The position numbers and the translations under genes were made by a program. A stretch of 64,000 nt of DNA from Oscillospiraceae bacterium. Its GTDB lineage: Bacteria > Bacillota > Clostridia > Oscillospirales > Oscillospiraceae. Location of the stretch: assembly GCA_020025575.1 (NCBI GenBank), contig JAHHRW010000006.1:1-64000 (forward strand). The letters run 5' to 3'. A model generated the notes under the pieces. That model ran no database searches, was not told the origin of the DNA, and saw only the letters and a list, made by a program, of their open reading frames with translations. This document shows positions 35,909 to 43,763 of this stretch, in pieces. Within the stretch, counting starts at the first letter, position 1, and every line of letters begins with the position of its first letter.

Positions 35909-36970
35909 TCAATCCTTCTTGTTCTTCATCATATAACGGATCATGGCCAGCTTATGGTATGCGTCGGTGGCAACCTTCAGGGTCTTGTACCAGAATTTGC
36001 TGATAACCCAGTCAAATTCACCCATAAACTCGGTAAAATCACCATTAAAGCCCTTCTTAAACTTGTACAGGCCGTACAGAGGATTGTCCTCCGTCAGGTC
36101 GCCGGAAACACCCCGGAAGTCATAGATCCGGCACTTTTTCTCCACCGCCCACTGAATCATGTTCCACTGGAGCAGATAGTTGGGCATCAGGTTGCGGTGC
36201 TCGTTGGAGCTGGCGCCGTACAGGTACCAGACCTTGTCACCGTACCAGATTGCCAAAGTGCCTGCAATGGGCTGACCCTCGTGGAATGCCATATACAGAC
36301 GGCAGTGCTCCCCCAGATTCTTCAGCATATTGGAAAAATAAGCCTCATCACGGGTGACAAAGTTATCACGCAGACCGGTTTCCACCATGATGCGGGTAAA
36401 TTCTGGAATCATCTCCTGACCGCAGATCTTCACCTCTACGCCCTTTCTGGCGGCAAGGCGGATATTATAGCGGTGTTTCTGGGTAAAGGAGGCCATCAGC
36501 TCCTCCTCGGTCTTGCCCTCCACATTCAGGCGGAACACAAAACGGGGCTGAATGCCCTCAAAATTCTTGCCTTCCTGCATACAGCGAAAGCCCAGACGCT
36601 CCAGTTCCTGCCGAAATGCCGTGTTTTCTACGCTGACATCCGGGTCGATCTTCACCACATAGCCACGATTCTGCTTTGCCAGAACCCGCACGCCCCGCAT
36701 CAGCTCCTCCAGAGTTTCCCGGTCGTCCAGATCGCACACAGGGCCACGGCAGATATACAGCATACTGACGGGGAAAATGGGAGCCTTGCGAATCAGTACG
36801 CCCAGAGCACCCTTGATCTTGCCCTGTTCATTGCGCACAGCAATGGCCTGAAACTTCCATGCGGTTTTCTGCTTCCCCCAGAGCACAGACTGGGCAAAGT
36901 GTCCCTTGGGGTGGGACTGAATAAATTCTTCATATTCGTTTATGGTATTATCTTGAATAAATTCATACAT
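35909..36970 (-). CDS. FemAB family peptidoglycan bridge aminoacyltransferase
   Basis: Probable tRNA-dependent transferase adding amino acids to the lipid II stem peptide, with two GNAT-like halves. It has 353 residues. Family marks: FAQSVLWGKQKTAW near 25, YICRGPVCDLDD near 72, FTQKHRYNIRLAARKGVEV near 162, WYLYGASSNEHRNLMPNYLL near 230, and YDFRGVSGDLTEDNPLYGLY near 270. No coiled-coil insert is seen, as in short FemX-like proteins. It is the first gene of a two-gene unit with alanine racemase, so both act on peptidoglycan precursors; the amino acid added is unknown. Confidence 0.88.
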   Translation of the reverse strand: MYEFIQDNTINEYEEFIQSHPKGHFAQSVLWGKQKTAWKFQAIAVRNEQGKIKGALGVLIRKAPIFPVSMLYICRGPVCDLDDRETLEELMRGVRVLAKQNRGYVVKIDPDVSVENTAFRQELERLGFRCMQEGKNFEGIQPRFVFRLNVEGKTEEELMASFTQKHRYNIRLAARKGVEVKICGQEMIPEFTRIMVETGLRDNFVTRDEAYFSNMLKNLGEHCRLYMAFHEGQPIAGTLAIWYGDKVWYLYGASSNEHRNLMPNYLLQWNMIQWAVEKKCRIYDFRGVSGDLTEDNPLYGLYKFKKGFNGDFTEFMGEFDWVISKFWYKTLKVATDAYHKLAMIRYMMKNKKD

Positions 36971-37083
36971 GTCAATTGATCTCCATTTGGTTATAGTCCT
37001 ATCTACCTATTTTGATAGCATACCACATATCATCACTTTGCGCAACCAAAAGCCAATAAAAATCCGCTTTTCTCCAAAATAGC

Positions 37084-37112
37084 TTTACAACACTCCGACA
37101 ATTTGTTAAGAT
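37084..37112 (+). promoter_or_regulatory. Promoter of the MarR-type regulator
   Basis: TTTACA and TAAGAT are spaced by 17 bases; the expected transcription start near 37119 falls inside the palindrome at 37114-37127. Confidence 0.6.
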
Positions 37113-37113
37113 G

Positions 37114-37127
37114 GTTGCATGTGCAAC
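37114..37127. promoter_or_regulatory. Probable MarR operator
   Basis: GTTGCATGTGCAAC is a palindrome broken only at the central two bases. It covers the predicted transcription start of the marR gene. A MarR dimer usually binds such a site and represses its own gene; this is inferred from position. Confidence 0.5.
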
Positions 37128-37149
37128 TCACAATATCGGAGGGACCTTT

Positions 37150-37578
37150 ATGTCTGACATCATGCACAACATCACAGATATCGCCCGATGCGCCGCCCAG
37201 TTCCGTTCGGAAGAACTGGCGCCTTTGGGGTTAAAATCCTGTCACGCAAGCTATTTGTGCGTGATTTGCAGCAATCCGGGCATTACACAGGATCAGCTTG
37301 CCCGAAAAATCTTCATCAATAAGAGCAATGTCGCCCGCCAGCTGGCCATCCTGGAGGAAGAAGGATTCGTAGAGCGCAGAAACGATCCGGAGGATAAGCG
37401 CGCCATGCAGGTGTTCCCCACCCAAAAAGCCCAGGACTGCCTGCCAAAAATTGACGAAATCTTCAAGACTTGGGAAACCATCGTTTTTCAGGATCTCACC
37501 GGGCAGGAACAATTACTCATCTCAAAAATTCTGGAAAAAATGAAAGAGCGGGCCGGACAGTGGATGGATGAGCACTGA
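37150..37578 (+). CDS. MarR family transcriptional regulator
   Basis: Winged-helix repressor or activator, 142 residues. The core is ASYLCVICSNPGITQDQLAR (about 32-51), the recognition helix NKSNVARQLAILEEEGFVE near 58 and the wing RRNDPEDKRAMQVFPT near 78, all typical of MarR. The ligand is unknown. GGAGGG precedes the ATG. No transporter or efflux gene follows, so its targets apart from itself are not evident here. Confidence 0.88.
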   Translation: MSDIMHNITDIARCAAQFRSEELAPLGLKSCHASYLCVICSNPGITQDQLARKIFINKSNVARQLAILEEEGFVERRNDPEDKRAMQVFPTQKAQDCLPKIDEIFKTWETIVFQDLTGQEQLLISKILEKMKERAGQWMDEH

Positions 37579-37601
37579 TCGCTCCTATGGGAATCATGCA
37601 G

Positions 37602-37632
37602 AGAACTGCCCAAATCGGGCAGTTCTTTTTTT
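37602..37632 (+). terminator. Terminator of the marR gene
   Basis: AGAACTGCCC pairs with GGGCAGTTCT around five bases, followed by seven T. Confidence 0.92.
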
Positions 37633-37753
37633 ATAAATCCATTTTGACCGGCTTTGGTTTGTGATTTTGTAAATACTTAACACCATTTTCATATACTTTG
37701 GATAGCCAAACAAATATAGCGGATTTTTGCCAGTCATTTTTGCACAAATCTTC

Positions 37754-37782
37754 TTGACATTCCTCACTTCCACAAGTAAAAT
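37754..37782 (+). promoter_or_regulatory. Strong promoter of rny
   Basis: A perfect TTGACA and TAAAAT are spaced by 17 bases. The expected transcription start near 37790 leaves a leader of about 225 bases before the rny ATG. Confidence 0.78.
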
Positions 37783-38014
37783 GAATTAGGAATAGTATGC
37801 CTGTCCCAGAATCGGACAGCGTTTGCTGATATCCGGCAAGGTTGCCGGTGGTTTTGCGCAATTATCGCCCCATGGCGTTTTTATTTTGTTTCCATTTATC
37901 GTGCCGGTTATGATTCCGGTTGCTGATCGTGTTCAAATTGAATACCCATGTGGGACCATTGCGTCACCCTCCGCTACATTTGCCAATACAAACAAGGAGG
38001 TGTGTTGCAGAATT

Positions 38015-39565
38015 ATGGAACCTTTTGAAATTTTAATTGCCGTCATTTGCGCCGTAGCAGGTCTTCTGATTGGTACTGTAATCGGTATCCAGTATCGTAA
38101 GCGTGTGGCAGAACGGGAGATCGGCTCTGCAGAGGCAGAGGCTACCCGTATCATCAACGATGCCATCCGCGGCGGTGAAAACAAGAAGAAGGAAATGCTG
38201 CTGGAAGCAAAAGACGAAATCCATAAATCTCGCACAGAGTACGAAAAAGAAGTCAAAGAGCGCCGCAGTGAGCTGAGCAAGCAGGAGCGCCGCTTGCAGC
38301 AAAAAGAAGAATCCCTGGACAAGAAGACCGATGCCTTTGAGCGCAAGGAAGAGGAACTGGCAAAGCGTCTGGCAAAGGTCAACGAAACCCAGGCCAAGGC
38401 CGACGAGCTATGCAAGGCTCAGACCGAAAAGCTGGAAGAAATCTCCCAGCTGACACAGGAGCAGGCCAAGCAGTATCTGCTGGAAACCGTGGAGGCAGAT
38501 GTCCGCCACGAAACTGCCATGAAGATCAAGGAGATCGAGGCCCAGTTCAAGGACGAGGCTGAGACCAAGGCCCGTGAGGTCATCGCCACCGCAATCCAGC
38601 GCTGTGCTGCTGACCACGCCGCAGAAACCACCGTCAGCGTGGTTCCCCTGCCCAATGATGAGATGAAGGGCCGCATCATCGGCCGTGAGGGTCGCAACAT
38701 CCGCACCCTGGAAACCATCACCGGTGTTGATCTCATCATTGATGATACCCCCGAGGCAATCACCGTTTCCAGCTTTGATCCTGTCCGCCGCGAGGTTGCT
38801 CGACTGGCACTGGAAAAGCTGATCGTAGACGGCAGAATCCATCCCACCCGTATTGAGGATATGGTTGAGAAGGCTCGCCGTGAGGTTGACCGCACCATTC
38901 GTGAAGAGGGCGAGCGCGCCTGCTATGAAACCGGTGTGCACAACCTGAATCCGGAACTAATCAAGATTCTGGGCCGTCAGAAGTACCGTACTTCCTATGG
39001 TCAGAATGTTCTGAATCACTCCATCGAAGTTTCTCACATTGCCGGATTGCTGGCAGGAGAGCTTGGCATGGATGTGGCACTTGCAAAGCGTGCAGGTCTG
39101 CTGCATGACTTGGGCAAGGCTGTTGACCATGAGATGGAAGGCAGCCACGTACAGCTGGGCGCAGAGCTTGCCCGCAAGTACAAGGAAAATCCCATTGTGG
39201 TCAATGCCATCGAAGCCCACCACGGCGATGTGGAGCCTAAGAGCATCACCGCAGTTCTGGTTCAGGCCGCTGATGCCATCTCTGCTGCCCGTCCCGGTGC
39301 CCGCAGAGAGAATGTAGAGAACTATATCCGCCGTCTGCAAAAGCTGGAAGAGCTGACCAACTCCTATGCAGGTGTTGAAAAGTCCTATGCAATTCAGGCC
39401 GGTCGTGAGATCCGCATTATGGTCAAGCCTGAGGTCGTCACCGAGGACAACATGATCATTCTAGCCCGTGACATTGCTAAGAAGATCGAGTCTGAACTGG
39501 AATATCCCGGTCAGATCAAGGTCAACGTGATTCGTGAGACCAAGGCTGTCGAGTACGCAAAGTAA
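38015..39565 (+). CDS. rny: Ribonuclease Y
   Basis: Membrane-bound endoribonuclease that starts mRNA decay in Firmicutes. It has 516 residues: an N-terminal membrane helix (about 6-26), a long coiled coil at about 35-190 rich in Glu, Lys and Arg, a KH domain ([20 protein letters not shown] near 220), and an HD domain with [10 protein letters not shown] near 332, [10 protein letters not shown] near 364 and EAHHGDVE. The length fits the family exactly. The ATG is 14 bases after AGGAGG, a longer than usual gap, but it gives the family N-terminus (compare MxPIxIIIAI). Confidence 0.96.
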   Translation: MEPFEILIAVICAVAGLLIGTVIGIQYRKRVAEREIGSAEAEATRIINDAIRGGENKKKEMLLEAKDEIHKSRTEYEKEVKERRSELSKQERRLQQKEESLDKKTDAFERKEEELAKRLAKVNETQAKADELCKAQTEKLEEISQLTQEQAKQYLLETVEADVRHETAMKIKEIEAQFKDEAETKAREVIATAIQRCAADHAAETTVSVVPLPNDEMKGRIIGREGRNIRTLETITGVDLIIDDTPEAITVSSFDPVRREVARLALEKLIVDGRIHPTRIEDMVEKARREVDRTIREEGERACYETGVHNLNPELIKILGRQKYRTSYGQNVLNHSIEVSHIAGLLAGELGMDVALAKRAGLLHDLGKAVDHEMEGSHVQLGAELARKYKENPIVVNAIEAHHGDVEPKSITAVLVQAADAISAARPGARRENVENYIRRLQKLEELTNSYAGVEKSYAIQAGREIRIMVKPEVVTEDNMIILARDIAKKIESELEYPGQIKVNVIRETKAVEYAK

Positions 39566-39664
39566 GCCGGTATGGCGAGTCGCCATTGACAATACGTGCC
39601 AAAGCTGGTCTATCATCGTTACACCATTGGGTACCGCTCGGTATCGTTAGATTGCAAAGAGAAT

Positions 39665-39698
39665 GAATCCCCCGTCCTTTTGGACGGGGGTTCTTTTT
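39665..39698 (+). terminator. Terminator in repeat unit 1
   Basis: AATCCCCCGTCC pairs with GGACGGGGGTT around TTTT and is followed by CTTTTT. Confidence 0.88.
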
Positions 39699-39819
39699 CG
39701 GCCGACATGGCCGTCTGCCTATGCGTATGGCGAGTCGCCATCGACAATACGTGCCAAAGCTGGTCTATCGTCGTTACACCATTGGGTACCGCTCGGTATC
39801 GTTAGATTGCAAAGAGAAT

Positions 39820-39853
39820 GAATCCCCCGTCCTTTTGGACGGGGGTTCTTTTT
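39820..39853 (+). terminator. Terminator in repeat unit 2
   Basis: Identical hairpin to unit 1, 155 bases further on. Confidence 0.85.
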
Positions 39854-39977
39854 CGGCCGACATGGCCGTTTGCATATGCGTATGGCGAGTCGCCATTGTC
39901 AATACGTGCCAAAGCTGGTCTATCATCGTTACACCATTGGGTACAGCTCGGTATCGTTAGATTGCAAAGAGAATGAA

Positions 39978-40007
39978 ACTCCCGTCCAACAGGACGGGAG
40001 TTCTTTC
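39978..40007. terminator. Terminator in repeat unit 3, probably shared with prfC
   Basis: AACTCCCGTCC pairs with GGACGGGAGTT around four bases. Pyrimidines follow on the plus strand, and on the minus strand TTCATTCTCTTTG follows, so it may also end prfC transcripts. Confidence 0.75.
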
Positions 40008-40014
40008 TATTATT

Positions 40015-40208
40015 TCATGCAACGGTTCGATACCGAGCGATGCCCTATGGTGTGGCGATTTTCTCCGCACCATGCACGAATCAGATGTCGGCACTGCCAA
40101 CTAACCAACACTATCCAAGCCACGTACCACGAAACGATACCGAGCCACACCCTATAGCCTTCCGATAACCTCCGCACCATGCACGAATTGTCCGCGGCGA
40201 CTCGCCGC
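40015..40208 (-). repeat. Two diverged copies of the same repeat in the sense of prfC
   Basis: Read on the minus strand, the sequence after the prfC stop is GCGGCGAGTCGCCGC (palindrome at 40196-40206), then GACAATTCGTGC and GGCTCGGTATCG, in the same order as in the rny units. A second, shorter copy follows at about 40085-40020 (ATTCGTGCATGG, CACACCATAGGG, GCTCGGTATCG). The two copies share CGTGCATGGTGCGGAG. Confidence 0.78.
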
Positions 40209-41801
40209 TTAGCCCTCTTCTACGACGATTTCGGAAACTTCCAGACCGGGGTTGCGGCGGCAGGTAAAGTCGATTGCCCAGTAGCTGGAGTACACCAGCA
40301 GGTTGTTGCCGTGGTAATCTTCCAGCAGCTCTGCGTCACTGCCCAGATTCAGGTCGGACAGGTCACCGGGGAATGCGTCGATTCTGCGAATTTCTTCATA
40401 GGGCAGGAACTCCATGCGCAGATCTACGCCGTATTCATTCTTCATACGATACTGGAACACATCAAACTGCAAGGTGCCCACAACGCCCACGATCACTTCT
40501 TCCATACCGGAATTGGGCAGCTTGAAAATCTGGATGGCACCTTCCTGCGCAATCTGCTCCGTGCCCTTGACGAACTGCTTTCGCTTCATGGAATCCTTGG
40601 CAGAAACACGGCAGAAATGTTCCGGCGCAAAGGTGGGGATACCGGAATACCGGAACTTTTTCCCCGGTGTGGTGATGGTATCACCAATGGAGAAAATGCC
40701 CGGATCGAACACGCCGATCACGTCGCCTGCATATGCTTCGTCCACGATTTCACGGTCTGCTGCCATCATCTGCTGCGGCTGAGACAGACGCATCTTCTTA
40801 TTGCCCTGAACATGGAAATATTCCGCATCACGCTCAAATTTGCCGGAGCAAATGCGCATAAATGCCAGACGGTCCCGGTGGGCCTTGTTCATGTTGGCCT
40901 GAATCTTAAAGACAAAGGCGGAGAAATTGGGGTCAAATGCATCGACCTCGCCGCAGTCTGCCACACGGGACAGAGGGGGCGGTGTCATCTTCAGGAAGGC
41001 CTCCAAAAAGGGCTCAATGCCAAAATTGGTCAGCGCAGAGCCGAAGAACACCGGGCTGAGGCGGCCGTGACGGACTTCCTCCAGATCCATTTCCCGACCG
41101 GCAGACAGCAGCTCGACATCGTCAATCAGCTGCTGATGCTTTGCCTCGCTGTCCAAAAGCTGGGCAACCTGAGGATCATACAGGTCAACCACCTGCTTTC
41201 CGGCTCGGCTCTTGCCGTTTGCACCGGAGAAGAACAGCAGCTGACCGCCCTCGCGGTCATAAACACCCTGAAAATCCTTGCCGCAGCCGATGGGCCAGTT
41301 CATGGCATAGGTTTCGATGCCCAGTTCCCGCTCCAGCTCGTCCAGCAGATCAAAGGGATCCTTGGTTTCCCGGTCCATCTTGTTCACAAAGGTAAAAATG
41401 GGAATGTGACGCATGGCGCAAACCTTAAACAGTTTACGGGTCTGGGGCTCCACGCCCTTGGCGCCGTCGATGACCATGACTGCAGAGTCAGCAGCCATCA
41501 GCGTGCGGTAGGTATCCTCTGAAAAGTCCTGGTGACCGGGGGTATCCAGAATGTTGATGCAGAACCCGTCGTACTGGAACTGCATGACGGAAGATGTAAC
41601 GGAAATACCACGCTGTTTTTCAATTTCCATCCAGTCAGAGGTGGCTGCACGGGAATTCTTTTTTCCCTTAACCACGCCCGCCTGAGCGATGGCGCCACCA
41701 TAGAGCAGGAATTTTTCCGTCAATGTGGTTTTACCGGCGTCGGGGTGGGAGATGATTGCAAACGTCCGACGGCGGCTGATTTCTTCTTGTAAAGTAGCCA
41801 T
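40209..41801 (-). CDS. prfC: Peptide chain release factor 3
   Basis: GTPase that recycles class I release factors after termination. It has 530 residues: G1 SHPDAGKTTLTEK near 18-30, the switch motif RGISVTSSVMQF, G3 DTPGHQDFSEDTYR near 90, G4 TFVNKMDRE near 143, followed by the RF3-specific C-terminal domains (NIGSLQFDVFQYR-like VVGTLQFDVFQYR near 440). The ATG at 41801 gives the family N-terminus. The stop codon abuts the repeat block, leaving two bases before its palindrome. Confidence 0.95.
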   Translation of the reverse strand: MATLQEEISRRRTFAIISHPDAGKTTLTEKFLLYGGAIAQAGVVKGKKNSRAATSDWMEIEKQRGISVTSSVMQFQYDGFCINILDTPGHQDFSEDTYRTLMAADSAVMVIDGAKGVEPQTRKLFKVCAMRHIPIFTFVNKMDRETKDPFDLLDELERELGIETYAMNWPIGCGKDFQGVYDREGGQLLFFSGANGKSRAGKQVVDLYDPQVAQLLDSEAKHQQLIDDVELLSAGREMDLEEVRHGRLSPVFFGSALTNFGIEPFLEAFLKMTPPPLSRVADCGEVDAFDPNFSAFVFKIQANMNKAHRDRLAFMRICSGKFERDAEYFHVQGNKKMRLSQPQQMMAADREIVDEAYAGDVIGVFDPGIFSIGDTITTPGKKFRYSGIPTFAPEHFCRVSAKDSMKRKQFVKGTEQIAQEGAIQIFKLPNSGMEEVIVGVVGTLQFDVFQYRMKNEYGVDLRMEFLPYEEIRRIDAFPGDLSDLNLGSDAELLEDYHGNNLLVYSSYWAIDFTCRRNPGLEVSEIVVEEG

Positions 41802-41910
41802 TGTATTTTCACTCCATAAAATCTGGTTTATAAGCGTATTAAATCAATTTACTTTACCATATTATCCCCTGCAATACAAGACTTTTGCAACAATTTATTC
41901 TAAAAATAGA

Positions 41911-41938
41911 AGAGACCGCCAAATGGCGGTCTCTTTTG
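41911..41938 (-). terminator. Terminator of the nfeD-SPFH operon
   Basis: AGAGACCGCC and GGCGGTCTCT form a 10-bp stem around four bases. On the minus strand TCTATTTTTAG follows. Confidence 0.82.
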
Positions 41939-41975
41939 CTCTAGATTATATGGGAGTTCTGATCCGCGCAAACGC

Positions 41976-42893
41976 TTACTCCTTCACGCCCTCGATGATG
42001 CCGTTTGCCATTCCCACCAAACTCTGCATTTGGCTGGGAATGATGATCTTGGTGGCCTTACCGTCAGCAACCTTCTGCATAGCCTCGATGGACTTGAGCT
42101 TGATGACCTGATCGTTGGGAGCCTTTTCATTCAGCATTTCCAGAGAGTCTGCCAGAGCCTTCTGCACGGCAATGATCGCCTGGGCCTCACCATCTGCTCT
42201 CAGGATCGCAGCCTGCTTTTCAGCCTCTGCCTGCAGGATTGCTGCCTGCTTTTCTGCATCGGCCTTCAAGATTGCGGACTCGCGCTCGCCCTCTGCAATC
42301 AGGATCGCGGACTTCTTCTGGCCCTCTGCCTGCAGGATTGCCTGACGACGGTCACGCTCTGCCTTCATCTGCTTCTCCATGGAGTTCTGGATATCCTGAG
42401 GAGGCAGAATGTTCTTCAGCTCCACACGGTTGACCTTAATGCCCCAGGGGTCGGTGGCTTCATCCAAAATGGCGCGCATCTTGGTGTTGATGACGTCACG
42501 GGAGGTCAGCGTCTGATCCAGCTCCAGGTCGCCGATGATGTTACGCAGGGTGGTAGCGGTGAGGGTTTCCATAGCCATCATGGGCTGCTCCACACCGTAA
42601 GCATACAGCTTGGGATCGGTGATCTGGAAATAAACCACCGTGTCAATCTGCATGGTAACATTATCCTTGGTAATCACGGGCTGAGGAGGATAGTCCAGAA
42701 CCTGCTCTTTCAGGCTGACACGCTTGGAAACACGGTCAAAAAACGGAACCTTCACATGAACACCCACGCCCCATACCTCATGGAACGCACCCAGACGCTC
42801 AACCACATATGCCCGGGACTGCTGAACCACGATAATGTTGGAAATAATCAAAACCAACACAATCAAGATCACTGCGCCAATTACAAACCACAT
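41976..42893 (-). CDS. SPFH/stomatin-like membrane scaffold protein
   Basis: Stomatin/paraslipin-type protein forming membrane microdomains, 305 residues. It has an N-terminal membrane helix (3-24), the SPFH domain (QQSRAYVVERLGAFHEVWG near 29; ATTLRNIIGDLELDQTLTSR near 113), then a striking tail of five 11-residue repeats starting with AIL (consensus AILxAEGExxA) at about 184-238, predicted to form a long helix or coiled coil, and a final LKSIEAMQKVADGKATKII segment. It is the second gene after nfeD, a classical two-gene module in which NfeD partners the stomatin. Distinct from the HflKC pair at 58-60 kb. Confidence 0.92.
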   Translation of the reverse strand: MWFVIGAVILIVLVLIISNIIVVQQSRAYVVERLGAFHEVWGVGVHVKVPFFDRVSKRVSLKEQVLDYPPQPVITKDNVTMQIDTVVYFQITDPKLYAYGVEQPMMAMETLTATTLRNIIGDLELDQTLTSRDVINTKMRAILDEATDPWGIKVNRVELKNILPPQDIQNSMEKQMKAERDRRQAILQAEGQKKSAILIAEGERESAILKADAEKQAAILQAEAEKQAAILRADGEAQAIIAVQKALADSLEMLNEKAPNDQVIKLKSIEAMQKVADGKATKIIIPSQMQSLVGMANGIIEGVKE

Positions 42894-42913
42894 AATTTCT
42901 ACCTCCTGATGTT

Positions 42914-43363
42914 TTATTTAACGGCAGACTCCTCTGCCAAAGTGACAAAAAGCTTTACGCCTTCGATTCGGTCTATCCGAACCTGAGCGCCTTCCGGCAG
43001 CGGAGCGCCGGTGCTGGAGCGGGCGCTCCAAACCATGCCATTGATCTTAACCTGCCCCAAGGCAGCCACATTATTTACAGGAGTCGTCACAACACCAATG
43101 CAGCCGATGAGGCTGTCGGTATTGGTACGGATAATTCCGGGGTTGATGTACTTGCGAACCACCGTACGCAAGCTGGCCAGCAGCAGGATCGACACCGTCA
43201 AAAACAGCACCACCTGAAGAATCAGGCTGCCGCCCACCAGAGCAACCACAATTGCCACCAGCGCACCTATGGCAAACCACACAGATACCAGCGATACGGT
43301 TGCGCACTCTGTCACCATAAAGATGATCATCGCCACCAACCAATAAATTGCTTCATAATTCAC
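42914..43363 (-). CDS. NfeD-like membrane protein
   Basis: Short NfeD family protein, 149 residues: about three membrane helices (8-28, 30-46, 48-66) and a C-terminal OB-fold domain (LIGCIGVVTTPVNN; GQVKINGMVWSARS near 105). Short NfeD proteins work together with the stomatin-like protein encoded next to them, 20 bases downstream here, in membrane organisation. It lacks the protease domain of long NfeD. Confidence 0.88.
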   Translation of the reverse strand: MNYEAIYWLVAMIIFMVTECATVSLVSVWFAIGALVAIVVALVGGSLILQVVLFLTVSILLLASLRTVVRKYINPGIIRTNTDSLIGCIGVVTTPVNNVAALGQVKINGMVWSARSSTGAPLPEGAQVRIDRIEGVKLFVTLAEESAVK

Positions 43364-43413
43364 TGCAAGCCCTCCTTATTCGTGGAAACAGTTCCCCACC
43401 TCTTTGTGGTGTT

Positions 43414-43442
43414 ACTTTATCAGATATCGGAAAATTCGTCAA
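43414..43442 (-). promoter_or_regulatory. Promoter of the nfeD-SPFH operon
   Basis: On the minus strand TTGACG (43442-43437) and TAAAGT (43419-43414) are spaced by 17 bases, about 50 bases before the ATG. Confidence 0.65.
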
Positions 43443-43686
43443 TTATTTTCTACTGTAAAATATGAATCATTTTTCCACTTTGAAACAAAACTTCTGGGGT
43501 TTTTCCCCGCAATATCTTCAGTTTCTTACATTTCAGATTTTATAAAGATATAAATTTATTGAATTAAGAATTCTTAAGCAGTTGGTTTCGCATCTGCGCA
43601 AATATGGAATTTTCTAATTTCTCATCCATAACGGAACCTCTTTCCGTCAGAAAGGTAGAATTTCCAATCAAATCCAGAATAAACCG

Positions 43687-43715
43687 TTGTAACTTGGGCT
43701 TGATTGCGCTATAAT
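43687..43715 (+). promoter_or_regulatory. Promoter of the rRNA methyltransferase gene
   Basis: TTGTAA and a perfect TATAAT are spaced by 17 bases, about 48 bases before the ATG. Confidence 0.68.
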
Positions 43716-43763
43716 ATTTTTATAAATTGAGAAAATAGCCCCTGCCGGGGTTTTGGAGGTTAT

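Larger units (their letters stand above)
37579..38014. other. Intergenic region and long leader of rny
   Basis: Contains the marR terminator (37602-37632), a spacer without a supported gene, the strong rny promoter (37754-37782) and an untranslated leader of about 220 bases with two short hairpins (CTGTCC/GGACAG near 37801-37819 and CCGGCAA/TTGCCGG near 37833-37849). A reading frame continuous with rny is open through much of the leader but starts without a ribosome binding site. Confidence 0.55.
39566..40010 (+). repeat. Three tandem 155-bp repeats after rny, each ending in a terminator
   Basis: Units begin at 39571, 39726 and 39881 with TATGGCGAGTCGCC, a period of exactly 155. Each contains the conserved text TACACCATTGGGTAC, CTCGGTATCGTTAGATTGCA and a terminator hairpin. 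Units 1 and 2 are nearly identical; unit 3 keeps the body but has a different hairpin (ACTCCCGTCC) and no right-hand spacer. The first unit begins eight bases after the rny stop codon. Confidence 0.9.
43364..43763. other. Divergent intergenic region of 400 bases
   Basis: AT-rich DNA between nfeD (minus) and the methyltransferase gene (plus). Both promoters are visible, at 43414-43442 (minus) and 43687-43715 (plus). The middle (43450-43680) shows no coding sequence, terminator or recognisable RNA. Confidence 0.5.

Noticed and set aside
37631..37861. A 76-codon minus-strand frame upstream of rny
   Set aside because: It overlaps the strong rny promoter and leader, lacks a ribosome binding site and resembles nothing known.
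37823..38014. Possible N-terminal extension of RNase Y through the leader
   Set aside because: The open frame adds 64 residues unlike the family; the ATG at 38015 gives the usual membrane-helix N-terminus.
39571..40010. The tandem repeats as a CRISPR array
   Set aside because: Units are 155 bases, nearly identical throughout, with terminators and no variable spacers; no cas genes are present.
39596..40157. Short open frames inside the repeats
   Set aside because: They recur only because the DNA repeats, lack ribosome binding sites and run across terminators.
39566..40208. Insertion sequence or transposon remnant
   Set aside because: No transposase reading frame or target-site duplication is visible; the sense-oriented fit to gene ends is unlike an IS.
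40179..41522. A 447-codon plus-strand frame opposite prfC
   Set aside because: Antisense shadow of a conserved GTPase gene.
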